From Poindextera sp965277425 (GTDB taxonomy: Bacteria > Pseudomonadota > Alphaproteobacteria > Caulobacterales > Caulobacteraceae), in NCBI GenBank assembly GCA_965277425.1, contig CBDICR010000007.1:434001-498000 (forward strand): a DNA stretch of 64,000 nucleotides, written 5' to 3'. The notes beneath the pieces were generated by a model that saw only the letters and a program-made list of their open reading frames with translations, was not told the DNA's origin and ran no database searches. Below, piece by piece: positions 1 to 8,378 of this stretch. Position 1 is the first letter of the stretch; the number at the start of each line of letters is the position of its first letter. A program made the position numbers and the translations under genes.

Positions 1-1
1 G

Positions 2-127
2 GTACGGGGCATCAACGAGGCGTTCGATCTGCTGCACTATGGCGAAAGCATCCGCTCGGCAGTAACGTATCAGAAGCCCTCCCCCTCGATGGGGGAGGGT
101 TGGGTGGGGTGTGGCCGCTGGGTCTGA
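2..127 (+). CDS. frmA: C-terminal end of class III alcohol dehydrogenase / S-(hydroxymethyl)glutathione dehydrogenase (partial)
   Basis: The frame is open from the window edge and reads RGINEAFDLLHYGESIRSA, the usual C-terminus of zinc-dependent class III alcohol dehydrogenases, which oxidise S-hydroxymethylglutathione in formaldehyde detoxification. Family members normally stop one to three residues after this motif (ending SVVTF or TVIRY). Here the frame runs on for about 18 residues (QKPSPSMGEGWVGCGRWV) encoded by a palindromic repeat element and stops at the TGA at 125-127. The assignment rests on the last ~23 family residues only. The tail is probably a by-product of repeat insertion at the original stop codon. 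Confidence 0.6.
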   Translation, partial: VRGINEAFDLLHYGESIRSAVTYQKPSPSMGEGWVGCGRWV

Positions 128-229
128 GGATGAACGCAAGCGGGCGCCGACGCCCGACAGAGCCTTTCTCATCCGCGCATTGCCAACACCCCCAAACCCT
201 GCCCTTCCCCATCCGCCAACGGGAAGGGT
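76..229. repeat. Palindromic mosaic element, copy 1 (~155 bp)
   Basis: The left hairpin CCCTCCCCCTCGATGGGGGA is followed by GGTTGGGTGGGG. A variable centre comes next, then a right hairpin built on CCCTTCCCCATCCGCCAACG/GGAAGGG. The whole unit is the reverse complement, in the same order of parts, of the element at 20641-20798, and it is related to the one at 25591-25739. It fills most of the gap between the dehydrogenase stop and the next gene and supplies that dehydrogenase with a new stop codon. Confidence 0.8.
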
Positions 230-296
230 TCCGAGGGGGCTTGGCTAGCGACGTGCTCGACCTCCCGTTGGGGAACCCGACAACTCTGCTTAGGCG

Positions 297-848
297 TTAG
301 CGCGGCGTCAGGCGCCATTGGCCGTTGGGGTCCTGGCAGGCCTGCACCGTATCGCGGCGCTGGCTGCCGTCCGGGAAGATGATCTGCCGCTGGGCCAAGC
401 CGCAATTCTGCGCCGGTCCGTTGTCGTAATCCTGCGGCGGCGGGCCATTGTCATAGCCTGGAGGCGGCGGGCCATTATCGTAGCCCGGAGGCGGAGGCCC
501 GCCGTCATAGCCGGGGGGCGGCGGGGGCGGATAGTCGGCCTGGCAGTTGGTGGTCGCCGAGCCGACGCCGGCGCCGACCGCCGCGCCGGCCGCGCCGCCG
601 AGCACCGTGGCGCCCGCGCGCCCACCGCCGCGACCGAGGCTGTTGCCGAGCACCGCGCCGGCGATGCCGCCGACAATAGCGCCGCCGACGGCGTTGTGGT
701 TCTGCTGGGCCTGGCAGGGATTGCCATAGGCGTCGTCGTAGGGCTGCGCGGACGCGACGCCCGGGACGGCCGCAATGGCGGTGGTCAGGACCAGGGCCGC
801 GGTCGCCGCGACCAGCGCGCCGTTGGCCAGTTTGGATCGCAAAGTCAT
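297..848 (-). CDS. Secreted glycine-zipper protein with Pro-rich tandem repeats
   Basis: This 183-residue protein starts at the ATG at 848, which has a good ribosome-binding site (GGGGAGAG) upstream. It has a signal peptide ending near GVASAQ. A glycine-zipper segment follows (GGAIVGGIAGAVLGNSLGRG..., then GGAAGAAVGAGVGS), typical of small 2TM glycine-zipper envelope proteins. Next come four nine-residue repeats of the type PPPPGYDNG, and a C-terminal domain with two cysteines (NCGLAQRQIIFPDGSQRRDTVQAC) that ends GQWRLTPR. It probably sits in or at the outer membrane or periplasm. Its precise function is unknown. It is transcribed away from the rRNA methyltransferase gene. Confidence 0.75.
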   Translation of the reverse strand: MTLRSKLANGALVAATAALVLTTAIAAVPGVASAQPYDDAYGNPCQAQQNHNAVGGAIVGGIAGAVLGNSLGRGGGRAGATVLGGAAGAAVGAGVGSATTNCQADYPPPPPPGYDGGPPPPGYDNGPPPPGYDNGPPPQDYDNGPAQNCGLAQRQIIFPDGSQRRDTVQACQDPNGQWRLTPR

Positions 849-982
849 CGAAACTCTCCCCTGGAGCCTCCGGCGGCCCAGTTTGATGTTAACACGCTTG
901 ATGCATCGTGCGGCCGGATGATGCGCGGCCAAGCCTGAACGCCGCTTGAGCGGGCCGTTCATTTTCGTTCAGGATCGCCGAC

Positions 983-2212
983 ATGCAGGACTTCCTCATC
1001 GACAGCATCGGCGCCAAGGGCGACGGCGTGGCCGCCGGACCCGTCTATGCGCCCCTCACCCTGCCGGGAGAGCGGGTGCGGGCCGAGCGGCAGGGCGACC
1101 GCGCCGAGGTCGAGGCCATCCTTCAGCCGAGCCCAGATCGCGTTGCGCCGCCCTGTCCGCATTTCGGCGATTGCGGCGGCTGTTCGCTGCAGCACTGGGC
1201 GCAAGGGCCCTATCTGGCCTGGAAATCCGACCAGGTGCGCCAGGCCCTGGCGCGCGAGCGGATCGAGACGGACATCCTGCCGGCCTTCGCCGTCCCGGCG
1301 CATGCCCGCCGTCGGCTCGCCCTGCACGCGCGCGCCGCGGGCAAGGGCGTCGCGCTCGGCTTCAAGGCGCGCCGATCCTGGCGGCTGGTCGAGATCGGCG
1401 TCTGCCCCATCGCCCATCCGGGTCTGGAAGCGGCGTTGCCGGCCTTGGCCGTTTTGGCCAAGCCCTTCCTGGAACATCCGAAATCGGCGCCGACCCTGCA
1501 CGTCACCTGGACCGAGACCGGGCTCGACGTCGACGTCACCGGCGTCGAGCGGCGAACCGGCGGCCTCTCCGCCGACGCCCGGGTGCGGGCGGCCGAGCGC
1601 GCGGCGGCCGGAGACTTCGCCCGCGTCACCCTGGCCGGCGAGATCGTCTATCAGGCTCGCCAGCCCATGGTGCGGCTGGGACGGGTGATGGTCGCCCTGC
1701 CGCCCGGCGGTTTCCTGCAGGCCGCGCCGGAGGCCGAAGCCGCCATGGCCGCCTTCGCGCTGCAGGCGATCGACGGCGCATCGCGCGTCGCCGATCTCTT
1801 CTGCGGCGTCGGGACCTTCAGTTTCCGGCTGGCCGAGGCGGCCTCGGTCCTGGCCGCCGACGTCTCCGCCGCCTCGATCAAGGCGCTGATCGCCGCCAGC
1901 GGCACGGCGAGCGGCCTCAAAGCCATCACCGCCGAGGCGCGCGACCTGACGCGGCGCCCCGTTCTGGCGGCCGAGATGAAGCGGCTGGACGCGGTGCTGT
2001 TCGATCCGCCGCGCGCCGGCGCCGCCGAACAGGCCCGCCAGATCGCCGCCTCCAAGGCGCCCGTCGCCATCGGCGTCTCCTGCGACCCGGCCACCTTCGC
2101 CCGCGACGCCCGCATCCTGGTCGATGGCGGCTTTTCCCTGCGCCAGGTCCTGCCGGTGGACCAGTTCCTCTGGTCGCCGCACGTCGAGCTGATCGGCGTC
2201 TTCAGCCGCTGA
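983..2212 (+). CDS. rlmD: Class I SAM-dependent 23S rRNA (uracil-C5) methyltransferase, RlmD/TrmA family
   Basis: This 409-residue protein has an N-terminal TRAM-like region. It carries the iron-sulfur cysteines of the RumA/RlmD branch, C58-x5-C64-GG-C67, with a fourth Cys near 141 (GVCPIAHP). The Rossmann methyltransferase domain shows VADLFCGVGTFSFRLAE (SAM binding), LFDPPRAGA and the catalytic Cys motif GVSCDPATFARD. The family transfers methyl from SAM to C5 of a uridine in 23S rRNA. It is shorter than E. coli RlmD, as is usual in alphaproteobacteria. The exact target uridine (1939 or 747) cannot be told from sequence alone. It lies upstream of the GH130 gene, probably as a separate unit. 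Confidence 0.85.
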   Translation: MQDFLIDSIGAKGDGVAAGPVYAPLTLPGERVRAERQGDRAEVEAILQPSPDRVAPPCPHFGDCGGCSLQHWAQGPYLAWKSDQVRQALARERIETDILPAFAVPAHARRRLALHARAAGKGVALGFKARRSWRLVEIGVCPIAHPGLEAALPALAVLAKPFLEHPKSAPTLHVTWTETGLDVDVTGVERRTGGLSADARVRAAERAAAGDFARVTLAGEIVYQARQPMVRLGRVMVALPPGGFLQAAPEAEAAMAAFALQAIDGASRVADLFCGVGTFSFRLAEAASVLAADVSAASIKALIAASGTASGLKAITAEARDLTRRPVLAAEMKRLDAVLFDPPRAGAAEQARQIAASKAPVAIGVSCDPATFARDARILVDGGFSLRQVLPVDQFLWSPHVELIGVFSR

Positions 2213-2282
2213 CGGGCTGGCTTTCTTGCAGCTCGCCGCGGTGTTAAGCGCCGCGGGGCTGGCCCCGCCGCGGATTTGAACC

Positions 2283-3410
2283 ATGACCGACCCCGTCGCC
2301 GCCGAGACGCTTCCCGCCTGGGCGCTCGGCCCCTTCTCGCCGCCCGAGCGGATTCTCGACGAGCGGCCGGCGGTCGCCTTCACCTGCCCGATCTTGGGCG
2401 AGACGGTCGCCTGGGCGTCCAAGGACGCGTTCAACCCCGGCGCCGTCGTTCATGATGGCCGCGTCTGCCTTCTGGTGCGCGCCGAGGACCATGTCGGCCG
2501 CTATGCCGGAACCTCGCGCATCGGCCTGGCGACCAGCGTCGACGGCCACAATTTCGACCTGGAGCCCGAGCCGGTGCTCGCGCCTGGCGACGATCAATGG
2601 CAGGCCTGGGAGTGGCCGGGCGGCTGCGAGGATCCGCGCGTGGTGGAATCGCCCGACGGCGGCTTCGTCTGCACCTACACCGCCTTCGACGGAAAGGTCG
2701 GGAGCCTGTTCGTCGCGACATCGCCCGATCTGCGGCGCTGGACCAAGCACGGTCCGGCCTTCGCCAAGACCCCCTATGTGCGCCTGCCCAGCAAGGCCGG
2801 CTCCATCCTGACCGCGCTCAAGGACGGCCGCCTGGTCGCCGCGCGCCATGAGGGCCGCTACTGGATGTATTGGGGCGAGGGGACGATCTACGCCGCTGCG
2901 TCCGACGACCTCATCCGCTGGACGCCGCTGGAGATCGACACCGCCCCCGATCGCTATCTGACCTGGCGGCCCGAGGCCGAGACGCGCCCGGCCGGCTGGA
3001 AGATCGACCGCGTGCCCGGGACGATGGGGCTGTACCCGATCGCCGGGCCGCGCCGGCGGCGGTTCGACTCGCTGCTGACCGAACCCGGCCCGCCTGCCGT
3101 GCTCACCGAGGCCGGGATCGTGCTGATCTATAACGGCGCCAACCATTATGAGGTCGGCGATCCGCGCACCCCGCCCTTCGCCTACCAGCCGGGCCAGATG
3201 CTGTTGGACGCGAGCGACCCGACCGCGGTGATCGCCCGGCCCAGGGAGCCCTTCCTGCGCATCGATCCGGCCGAGGCTAAGGGCCAGGTCGGCAATGTCT
3301 GTTTCGCCGAAGGCCTGGTCGCCTTCAACGGCGCCTGGTTGCTTTACGTCGGCCTGGCCGACTCCCGGCTGGGCGTTTCAACCGCGCCGATCCATCGGCG
3401 CACGGACTGA
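2283..3410 (+). CDS. Glycoside hydrolase family 130 protein (beta-mannoside phosphorylase/mannosidase-like)
   Basis: This 375-residue protein has the five-bladed propeller signatures of GH130: AFNPGAVVHDGRVCLLVRAED, GTSRIGLATSVDG, WEWPGGCEDPRVVE and IYNGANHYE near the C-terminus. GH130 enzymes phosphorolyse or hydrolyse beta-1,4/1,2-mannosides in the cytoplasm. Assigning a substrate or mechanism needs the phosphate-binding residues compared with characterised members. There is no signal peptide. No sugar transporter or other carbohydrate gene lies beside it, so the context gives no substrate. It converges with the dioxygenase gene that follows. Confidence 0.8.
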   Translation: MTDPVAAETLPAWALGPFSPPERILDERPAVAFTCPILGETVAWASKDAFNPGAVVHDGRVCLLVRAEDHVGRYAGTSRIGLATSVDGHNFDLEPEPVLAPGDDQWQAWEWPGGCEDPRVVESPDGGFVCTYTAFDGKVGSLFVATSPDLRRWTKHGPAFAKTPYVRLPSKAGSILTALKDGRLVAARHEGRYWMYWGEGTIYAAASDDLIRWTPLEIDTAPDRYLTWRPEAETRPAGWKIDRVPGTMGLYPIAGPRRRRFDSLLTEPGPPAVLTEAGIVLIYNGANHYEVGDPRTPPFAYQPGQMLLDASDPTAVIARPREPFLRIDPAEAKGQVGNVCFAEGLVAFNGAWLLYVGLADSRLGVSTAPIHRRTD

Positions 3411-3474
3411 TGGGGCCGATGTAGGCCGGCCGATCGTCCTTCACGGTCACGAAAGGGCGGCCAGGGCCTTCGCC

Positions 3475-4356
3475 TCAATCTTCCCGCGCCACGCCCTCGG
3501 CATAGGGAGTCATGTCCATGTCCGGATAGCGGGCGGCGACGTCGCGCAGGGTCTGGTCGTTCCAATAGTCGCAGCCCGCCGGCGGCCAGCCGAACAGGTC
3601 GCGCTGGCGCGGCGTCATCAGGCTCAGGGCGCGCGCGAAGCCCTTTTGGCCGGCGCGGTGGGGCCAGCTCATCTTGCCGTTCCAGCGCCAGCCGCGCGCT
3701 TGGTAGTCGATCAGCATGGCGAAGCGCGAGCGGCCCGGCGCGCCGAACCCGGAGCCGCGGTGCAGGACGCTGGTGCGATAGATCATCAGGCTGCCGGCCG
3801 GGCCGGTGACGGACACCTCGTGCTCTTCGAACTCGCCCTTGCGCACATGGTTGGGGATCAGCGGCAGGTCCCTGGTGTGCTCGACCGGCACGATCTTGGT
3901 CGGGCCGTCCAGCTCGGTGACGTCCGACAGCAGGATGAAGGTGGTGAATTGGGTGTGGGCGCCGTCGAGGCGCGGGACCACCAGGCTGTGGTTGGCGAAA
4001 TCGCGGTGGTGGGCCTGCGCATAGTCGATGGCGCCGGCGTACTTGGCCCACAGTTCGATCTTGTAGACCTCGATATCTTCGGTCCCCGAGAGCCGCTCCA
4101 TGGCGTCGATCAGGTCCGGATAGACCGGCAGGCGGCTCAGCGCCCAGTCCTCATAGGGAAAATAGGCGATGCCGGCGAACTGGCTGTCCGTGTACTGAGG
4201 ATATTTGGACGGATCGGCGAAATAGGCCTCGGGATCGGGATGCACCTTCCAAAGCGCCGCCCGCGCCTCGGCGAGCGTCCCGGCGTCGAGAAATCCTGGA
4301 ACGACGGTGAAGCCCCGGTCGCGCACCTCGGCCAATTTTGCGTCGCTGACTCGCAT
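3475..4356 (-). CDS. Phytanoyl-CoA dioxygenase (PhyH) family Fe(II)/2-oxoglutarate oxygenase
   Basis: This 293-residue protein has a PhyH double-stranded beta-helix core. The Fe ligands fit H117-R-D119 (in AHHRDF) and H199 (in SVLHRGSG). A downstream Arg (PGRSRFAML) is suited to bind 2-oxoglutarate. Family members hydroxylate small molecules or fatty acyl derivatives, and the substrate is not predictable here. The protein has no signal peptide. The start ATG at 4356 follows AAAGGAGG. It appears to be transcribed alone. Confidence 0.8.
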   Translation of the reverse strand: MRVSDAKLAEVRDRGFTVVPGFLDAGTLAEARAALWKVHPDPEAYFADPSKYPQYTDSQFAGIAYFPYEDWALSRLPVYPDLIDAMERLSGTEDIEVYKIELWAKYAGAIDYAQAHHRDFANHSLVVPRLDGAHTQFTTFILLSDVTELDGPTKIVPVEHTRDLPLIPNHVRKGEFEEHEVSVTGPAGSLMIYRTSVLHRGSGFGAPGRSRFAMLIDYQARGWRWNGKMSWPHRAGQKGFARALSLMTPRQRDLFGWPPAGCDYWNDQTLRDVAARYPDMDMTPYAEGVARED

Positions 4357-4429
4357 GGTCCTCCTTTAAGCCCCGAGCCTGACAAGTCGGCGAGGGCCAG
4401 GGCGCAGTCAAGGTCCTGTCGAGCCGCCG

Positions 4430-5017
4430 CTATGCCGCCGTCGAGTCGGGCGGCGGAGAGGGCCCTGCCGCCTTTGCAAGCTCCGCCGCCATATCGGCCT
4501 TCCAGCTGACGAGCACATCAGGGCTGATCGGCGCCACCGGGCTTTCAGCCACGATCTGATCGACAAAGGCCGCATAGGGCGCGGGAAATGACGCCCGGTG
4601 CCTCATCCAGGCGACCCGAAGCCCCGGAGTGCGGAAGGTCCAGCGGAGGGCGAGGACAAAGCCGTCGAAGTCGTCCCTGTGCAACAGGTCGCGGCGATAC
4701 TGGGAAAACGTGTCCTCCCCGTTTTGGAATATCGCTCTGGCGTGGGCGTTGAAGCGAGCCCATTCCCGGAGCGTAAGGTCGTCGGCGTTCGTCGTCACCC
4801 GCAGGTTGAGGGTTGCGAAGTCGGCGTCGGCCAGGCGCGCGTTGACGTCCATCACCCGGCTCGTTCGCGCCTGCTTGACCAGCGTTTGCTGGTAATGCTC
4901 GGCTTGTCTGACCTGGGCGGTCAGTTGCCGAAGCTGGTAGTAGAGCAAGACCAGCGAAATCAGCACCGCCGTGCCGCTGACGAGGCTGCCGAGTGCAGCG
5001 AGATCGGAAAACGACAT
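4430..5017 (-). CDS. Hypothetical protein with one N-terminal membrane helix
   Basis: This 195-residue protein has an N-terminal hydrophobic segment (LGSLVSGTAVLISLVLLYYQL, residues ~9-29), followed by a short coiled-coil-like stretch (LRQLTAQVRQAEHYQQTLVKQ) and a helical soluble domain rich in Arg/Trp (ALRWTFRTPGLRVAWMRHRASF). Proteins with this plan, one membrane helix plus an all-alpha soluble domain, are common and uncharacterised in proteobacteria. I do not recognise a named family. It sits between the PhyH gene and the response regulator on the same strand with gaps over 70 bp, so co-transcription is uncertain. Confidence 0.6.
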   Translation of the reverse strand: MSFSDLAALGSLVSGTAVLISLVLLYYQLRQLTAQVRQAEHYQQTLVKQARTSRVMDVNARLADADFATLNLRVTTNADDLTLREWARFNAHARAIFQNGEDTFSQYRRDLLHRDDFDGFVLALRWTFRTPGLRVAWMRHRASFPAPYAAFVDQIVAESPVAPISPDVLVSWKADMAAELAKAAGPSPPPDSTAA

Positions 5018-5135
5018 GACCAGCGCCCCCAGTCCTTCGACGCGGCGAGCCTAGCCGCACGCCGCAAGGCCCGCCATGGGGTCCAAGCTGTCTAAAACCG
5101 CGAAGAAGCCTCGATTGCGGCGCTTGCTCGGATGG

Positions 5136-5495
5136 TCACGATCGTAAGGTTCCATCGATCGCGGACTGCAGCTCCTGAAGACGGAACGGCTTTTTCACCA
5201 CTGGCGTCTGACCGCGATAGCGCTCGTCGACCCCGGCCGAGCCGTATCCCGTGGCGAACACGAAGGGCACGCCGCGAGCGTTCAGCAGATCGGCGACGGG
5301 AAAGGACATTCGGCCGTCCAGGTTCACGTCGAGAATGGCGAAGTCGATGCTCGCCGTGGCCGCCAGCTCCATCGCCTGCTGCAACCGCATGGCGAGGCCG
5401 ACCACCTCGTGGCCGAGGTCGGTCAGCATATCCTCGATGAGCAGCGCAATGGTCATCTCGTCCTCGACCACGAGTATCCGCTTACGGTCTGCCAC
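5136..5495 (-). CDS. Stand-alone response regulator receiver protein
   Basis: This 119-residue single receiver domain carries the acidic pocket (VVEDE, residues 10-13), phospho-acceptor D56 (FAILDVNLDG), conserved T82 (FATGYG) and K102-P (VVKKPF). It has no output domain. It starts 3 bp downstream of the HWE histidine kinase gene on the same strand, so the two form an operon and the kinase is the likely phospho-donor. CheY-like single-domain regulators paired with HWE kinases are common in alphaproteobacteria, where they take part in stress or light signalling. Its downstream target is not visible here. Confidence 0.85.
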   Translation of the reverse strand: MADRKRILVVEDEMTIALLIEDMLTDLGHEVVGLAMRLQQAMELAATASIDFAILDVNLDGRMSFPVADLLNARGVPFVFATGYGSAGVDERYRGQTPVVKKPFRLQELQSAIDGTLRS

Positions 5496-5498
5496 GCT

Positions 5499-7028
5499 TC
5501 ACGCCTCCTCATGGGGATGCAGCGGCGAATCGACGATGCAGATCAGCCCCGCCGGATCGAAGACGAGACGCACTTCGCCGCTCAACTCAGCCGCGAGACC
5601 TCGCTCTATCAGCCGGGATCCGAAGCCGCGGGACGTCGGCGTGGAGACCTGCGGCCCTCCGGATTCCCGCCATTCGAGATGCAGCCGCTCCCCTGGCGCC
5701 AAGGACCATGCGATGACGACGCGCCCCGTATCCGAGGACCATGAGCCATATTTGAACGCGTTGGTGGCGAGCTCGTGCAGCGCCATCGAGAGCGATAGCG
5801 CGGTCTTCGAGCTCAGCTCGAGGTGAGGGCCTTCGATGTCGTACCGGCCGGCGTCAGGGGAGAAATACCCTTCCATCGCCATCTCGATCACATCGCGGAG
5901 CGAGGCGCCGACCCACCGCTCACCGGTGAGCAGATCGTTTGCGCGGGCCAAGGCCATGATCCGGCCGGTGAACTTGTCGTGGGCCTGCTTGAGGTCGTCG
6001 GCGCTGCGGAAGCTCTGCGCCCCGAGCGCTTGCGTCATCGCCAGCGTATTCTTCACCCGATGATTGAGTTCGTTGATCACCAGGCGCAGGTGTTCCTCCG
6101 CCTGCTTGCGCGGCGTGACGTCGCTCGCCGCGCCGAACCATTCGAGGATGCCGCCGTCATCGGCGAAAAGCGGCACCGCCCGCGAGAATGTCCACCCGAC
6201 GGAACCGTCCCGGCGGCGCACGCGGTGCTCCAGTTGGAAGGGCTGTCTGTCCCCGACCGCCTCGTCGATGATCGCCAGGATGTGCGGTTGGTCCTCCTGA
6301 AACAGGTATTCGTCGATCCAGGCGGTCGACGGGCTGTCCGTGTCGGCGAGGAAGCCGCGGCCGTCCATCTGGCGCATCTCGCGCCAATCGGGGCTCATCC
6401 GGTACACGACGTCGGAGGTGGCGTTCACCAGGGCGCGGAAACGCTCTTCGCTCGCGCGGACACGGGCTTCCGCCCGTTGGCGCTCCCGCTCGGCCCTGAT
6501 CTGGCCCGTCGTCTCGACGACGATGGCGAGCACGCCGGCGGGCTTCTGGTCGTCGCCCAGAACCGGGCCGTAGTTCAGGTCCATCCAGACCTGCTCGGGG
6601 ACGTTGTTTCGGTAAAGCGTGAGCTCTTGGTCCTTGAAGGAAAGGGTCCCGCCGGCCAGGCCGACCTGCAGAACGTGGGCGTTGAAGTCCGCCACCTCGG
6701 CCCAGCCTTCCAGGACCTTCGAGCCGAGCAGCCGCGGGTGGCGCTGGCCCGCGAATACCGAATAGGCGTCGTTGTAGATCATCACGCCATCCGGTCCCCA
6801 CAGCATAACCAGGGGGAGCGGGGACTGAAGGACGATATTGGTCGCGGTGCAAAGCGCCGGCGACCAGCAGGAAAGGGGGCCGAGGGAGGTCTTGCTCCAG
6901 TCAAAGCGGCGGATCAGCTCGCCGAGCGCGCCGCCGCCCACCGGGAAGGCGGCGTCGTCGCCACCGCTCTTCAACGCGTCAACGGATTCCCGCAAATGCG
7001 CACTCCATGCGTGTGGTCGCGCCCGCAC
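5499..7028 (-). CDS. PAS-domain HWE-family sensor histidine kinase
   Basis: This 509-residue cytoplasmic protein has no membrane segment. An N-terminal PAS-like domain (~40-170; PLPLVMLWGPDGVMIYNDAY) and a second PAS/PAC domain (~190-310; ALVNATSDVVYRMSPDW, ending LEWFGAASDVTPRKQAEE) precede the kinase core. Phospho-acceptor H323 lies in NELNHRVKNTLAMTQ, the HWE-type H-box. The ATPase part has MALHELATNAFKYG and the diagnostic W-x-E (HLEWRES). HWE kinases usually lack a normal F-box and signal to small receiver proteins, which fits the regulator gene directly downstream. Confidence 0.88.
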   Translation of the reverse strand: MRARPHAWSAHLRESVDALKSGGDDAAFPVGGGALGELIRRFDWSKTSLGPLSCWSPALCTATNIVLQSPLPLVMLWGPDGVMIYNDAYSVFAGQRHPRLLGSKVLEGWAEVADFNAHVLQVGLAGGTLSFKDQELTLYRNNVPEQVWMDLNYGPVLGDDQKPAGVLAIVVETTGQIRAERERQRAEARVRASEERFRALVNATSDVVYRMSPDWREMRQMDGRGFLADTDSPSTAWIDEYLFQEDQPHILAIIDEAVGDRQPFQLEHRVRRRDGSVGWTFSRAVPLFADDGGILEWFGAASDVTPRKQAEEHLRLVINELNHRVKNTLAMTQALGAQSFRSADDLKQAHDKFTGRIMALARANDLLTGERWVGASLRDVIEMAMEGYFSPDAGRYDIEGPHLELSSKTALSLSMALHELATNAFKYGSWSSDTGRVVIAWSLAPGERLHLEWRESGGPQVSTPTSRGFGSRLIERGLAAELSGEVRLVFDPAGLICIVDSPLHPHEEA

Positions 7029-7231
7029 ATCGCTTTACGCGCCCCTGACCGCTCCCATCCTGCGTGATCAAGCTTCACCTGATCTTGCTCTGAACGCTAA
7101 TTGGTCTTGATAGTTGCTTCTCTTGGCGACCGACAAGGCGTGAATAGGCCGAGTCGAAGGTCCGGCGTCCGATTGATCGCACGGCGATGCGCGCGTGTGT
7201 TTTCCGAGCCTGCCGCGAAGGCGCCGGCGCC

Positions 7232-8308
7232 CTAACCGAACAGCTCCATCTGGTTCGGGTCGGCGGAGGGCCGCTGGAACAGGCCGAGCGCCATCGGCGG
7301 AAACGGCCGGTCCAGGCCGAACTTGCGCACGGCCAGGCGAAAACGGCTGGCGATCAGCTCGGCGACCGGGCCTTCGCCGCGCATGCGCTTGCCCCATTCG
7401 GGGTCGTAGTCGCGCCCGCCGCGCATCTGGCGCACCAGCGACATCACCCGCTTCGCCCGGTCGGGCCGCTCGGCCTCCAGCCATTCGCGGAACAGGTCCT
7501 TGATCTCCTTGGGCAGCCTGAGCACGGTGAAGTGGGCCTGGACCGCGCCGGCCTCCGCGCCCCGCTGCAGCACCGCCTCCATCTCGTGGTCGTTCAGGCC
7601 CGGAATGACCGGCGCAAAACCAATCATCGCCGGAACCCCGGCGGCGGCGAGCTGGCGGATGGCCTCGATGCGCCGGTCGGGCGTCGAGGCCCTCGGCTCC
7701 ATGACCCGGGCCAGCTTGCGGTCGAGCGTGGTCACCGAGACCGAGACGGCGGCCAGGCGCTGCGCCGCCATCGGCGCCAATATGTCGATGTCGCGGGTGA
7801 CCAGGGCGTTCTTGGTGGTGATGGCGACCGGGTGCTTGTAGCGCGCCAGCACTTTCAGGATTTCGCGGGTGATCTGCAGCCTGCGCTCGATCGGCTGGTA
7901 GGGGTCGGTATTGGCGCCGAGCTGGATGCGCGCGGGCTGGTAGCCGCGCCTGGCCAGTTCGCGTTCGAGCAGCTGCGCCGCGTCCGGCTTGAAGAACAGC
8001 CTTGTCTCGAAATCCAGCCCCGGCGACAGGCCCATATAGGCGTGGCTCGGCCGGGCGTAGCAGTAGATGCAGCCGTGCTCGCAGCCGCGGTAGGGGTTGA
8101 TCGAGCGGTCGAAGCCGATGTCGGGGCTGTCGTTGCGGCTGATGATGGTCCGCGCCTTTTCCGCCGTCAGCGTGGTTGCGAGCTGCGCCGGCGCGCCGTC
8201 CTCGGCGCTCCAGCCGTCGTCGAACGTTCCGCGCGCGAAGGCGTCGTAGCGGCTGGCGTCATTGGAGCGCGAGGCGCGGCCGCGGGCGTTGACGGGGAGG
8301 GCGGGCAT
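7232..8308 (-). CDS. PA0069-family radical SAM protein (spore photoproduct lyase-like)
   Basis: This 358-residue protein has the radical SAM cluster motif C76-x3-C80-x2-C83 (RGCEHGCIYCYARPSH), followed by the family features LGANTDPYQPIERRLQITR and TTKNALVTRDIDIL. It ends NPYRG...MELFG, typical of the Rv2578c/PA0069 group related to spore photoproduct lyase. The exact reaction is not established for this family. A LexA-type box (8333-8347) sits about 25 bp upstream of the start. That suggests SOS induction and a DNA-damage role, which is inference. It is divergent from a small glycosyltransferase gene. Confidence 0.85.
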   Translation of the reverse strand: MPALPVNARGRASRSNDASRYDAFARGTFDDGWSAEDGAPAQLATTLTAEKARTIISRNDSPDIGFDRSINPYRGCEHGCIYCYARPSHAYMGLSPGLDFETRLFFKPDAAQLLERELARRGYQPARIQLGANTDPYQPIERRLQITREILKVLARYKHPVAITTKNALVTRDIDILAPMAAQRLAAVSVSVTTLDRKLARVMEPRASTPDRRIEAIRQLAAAGVPAMIGFAPVIPGLNDHEMEAVLQRGAEAGAVQAHFTVLRLPKEIKDLFREWLEAERPDRAKRVMSLVRQMRGGRDYDPEWGKRMRGEGPVAELIASRFRLAVRKFGLDRPFPPMALGLFQRPSADPNQMELFG

Positions 8309-8332
8309 GGCGATAGCCTGAACTCATAATAA

Positions 8333-8347
8333 GAACATAGCAAGAAC
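8333..8347. promoter_or_regulatory. Predicted LexA (SOS) box between radical SAM and glycosyltransferase genes
   Basis: GAACATAGCAAGAAC reads GTTC-N7-GTTC on the minus strand, the LexA operator of Caulobacter and other alphaproteobacteria. It lies 25 bp upstream of the radical SAM start and 32 bp before the ATG of the divergent glycosyltransferase gene, so it could control either or both. Confidence 0.75.
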
Positions 8348-8378
8348 ATCTCTTGACGCATTGACGCCGTCCCGCTTG

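Noticed and set aside
2251..2273. GC-rich palindrome CCGCGGGGCTGGCCCCGCCGCGG before the GH130 gene
   Set aside because: Could be a terminator for rlmD, but it lacks a T-run and lies 10 bp before the next start, so I could not decide.
3295..4509. 404-residue plus-strand frame opposite the PhyH gene
   Set aside because: Antisense to a gene with clear catalytic motifs. Its own product has no family features.
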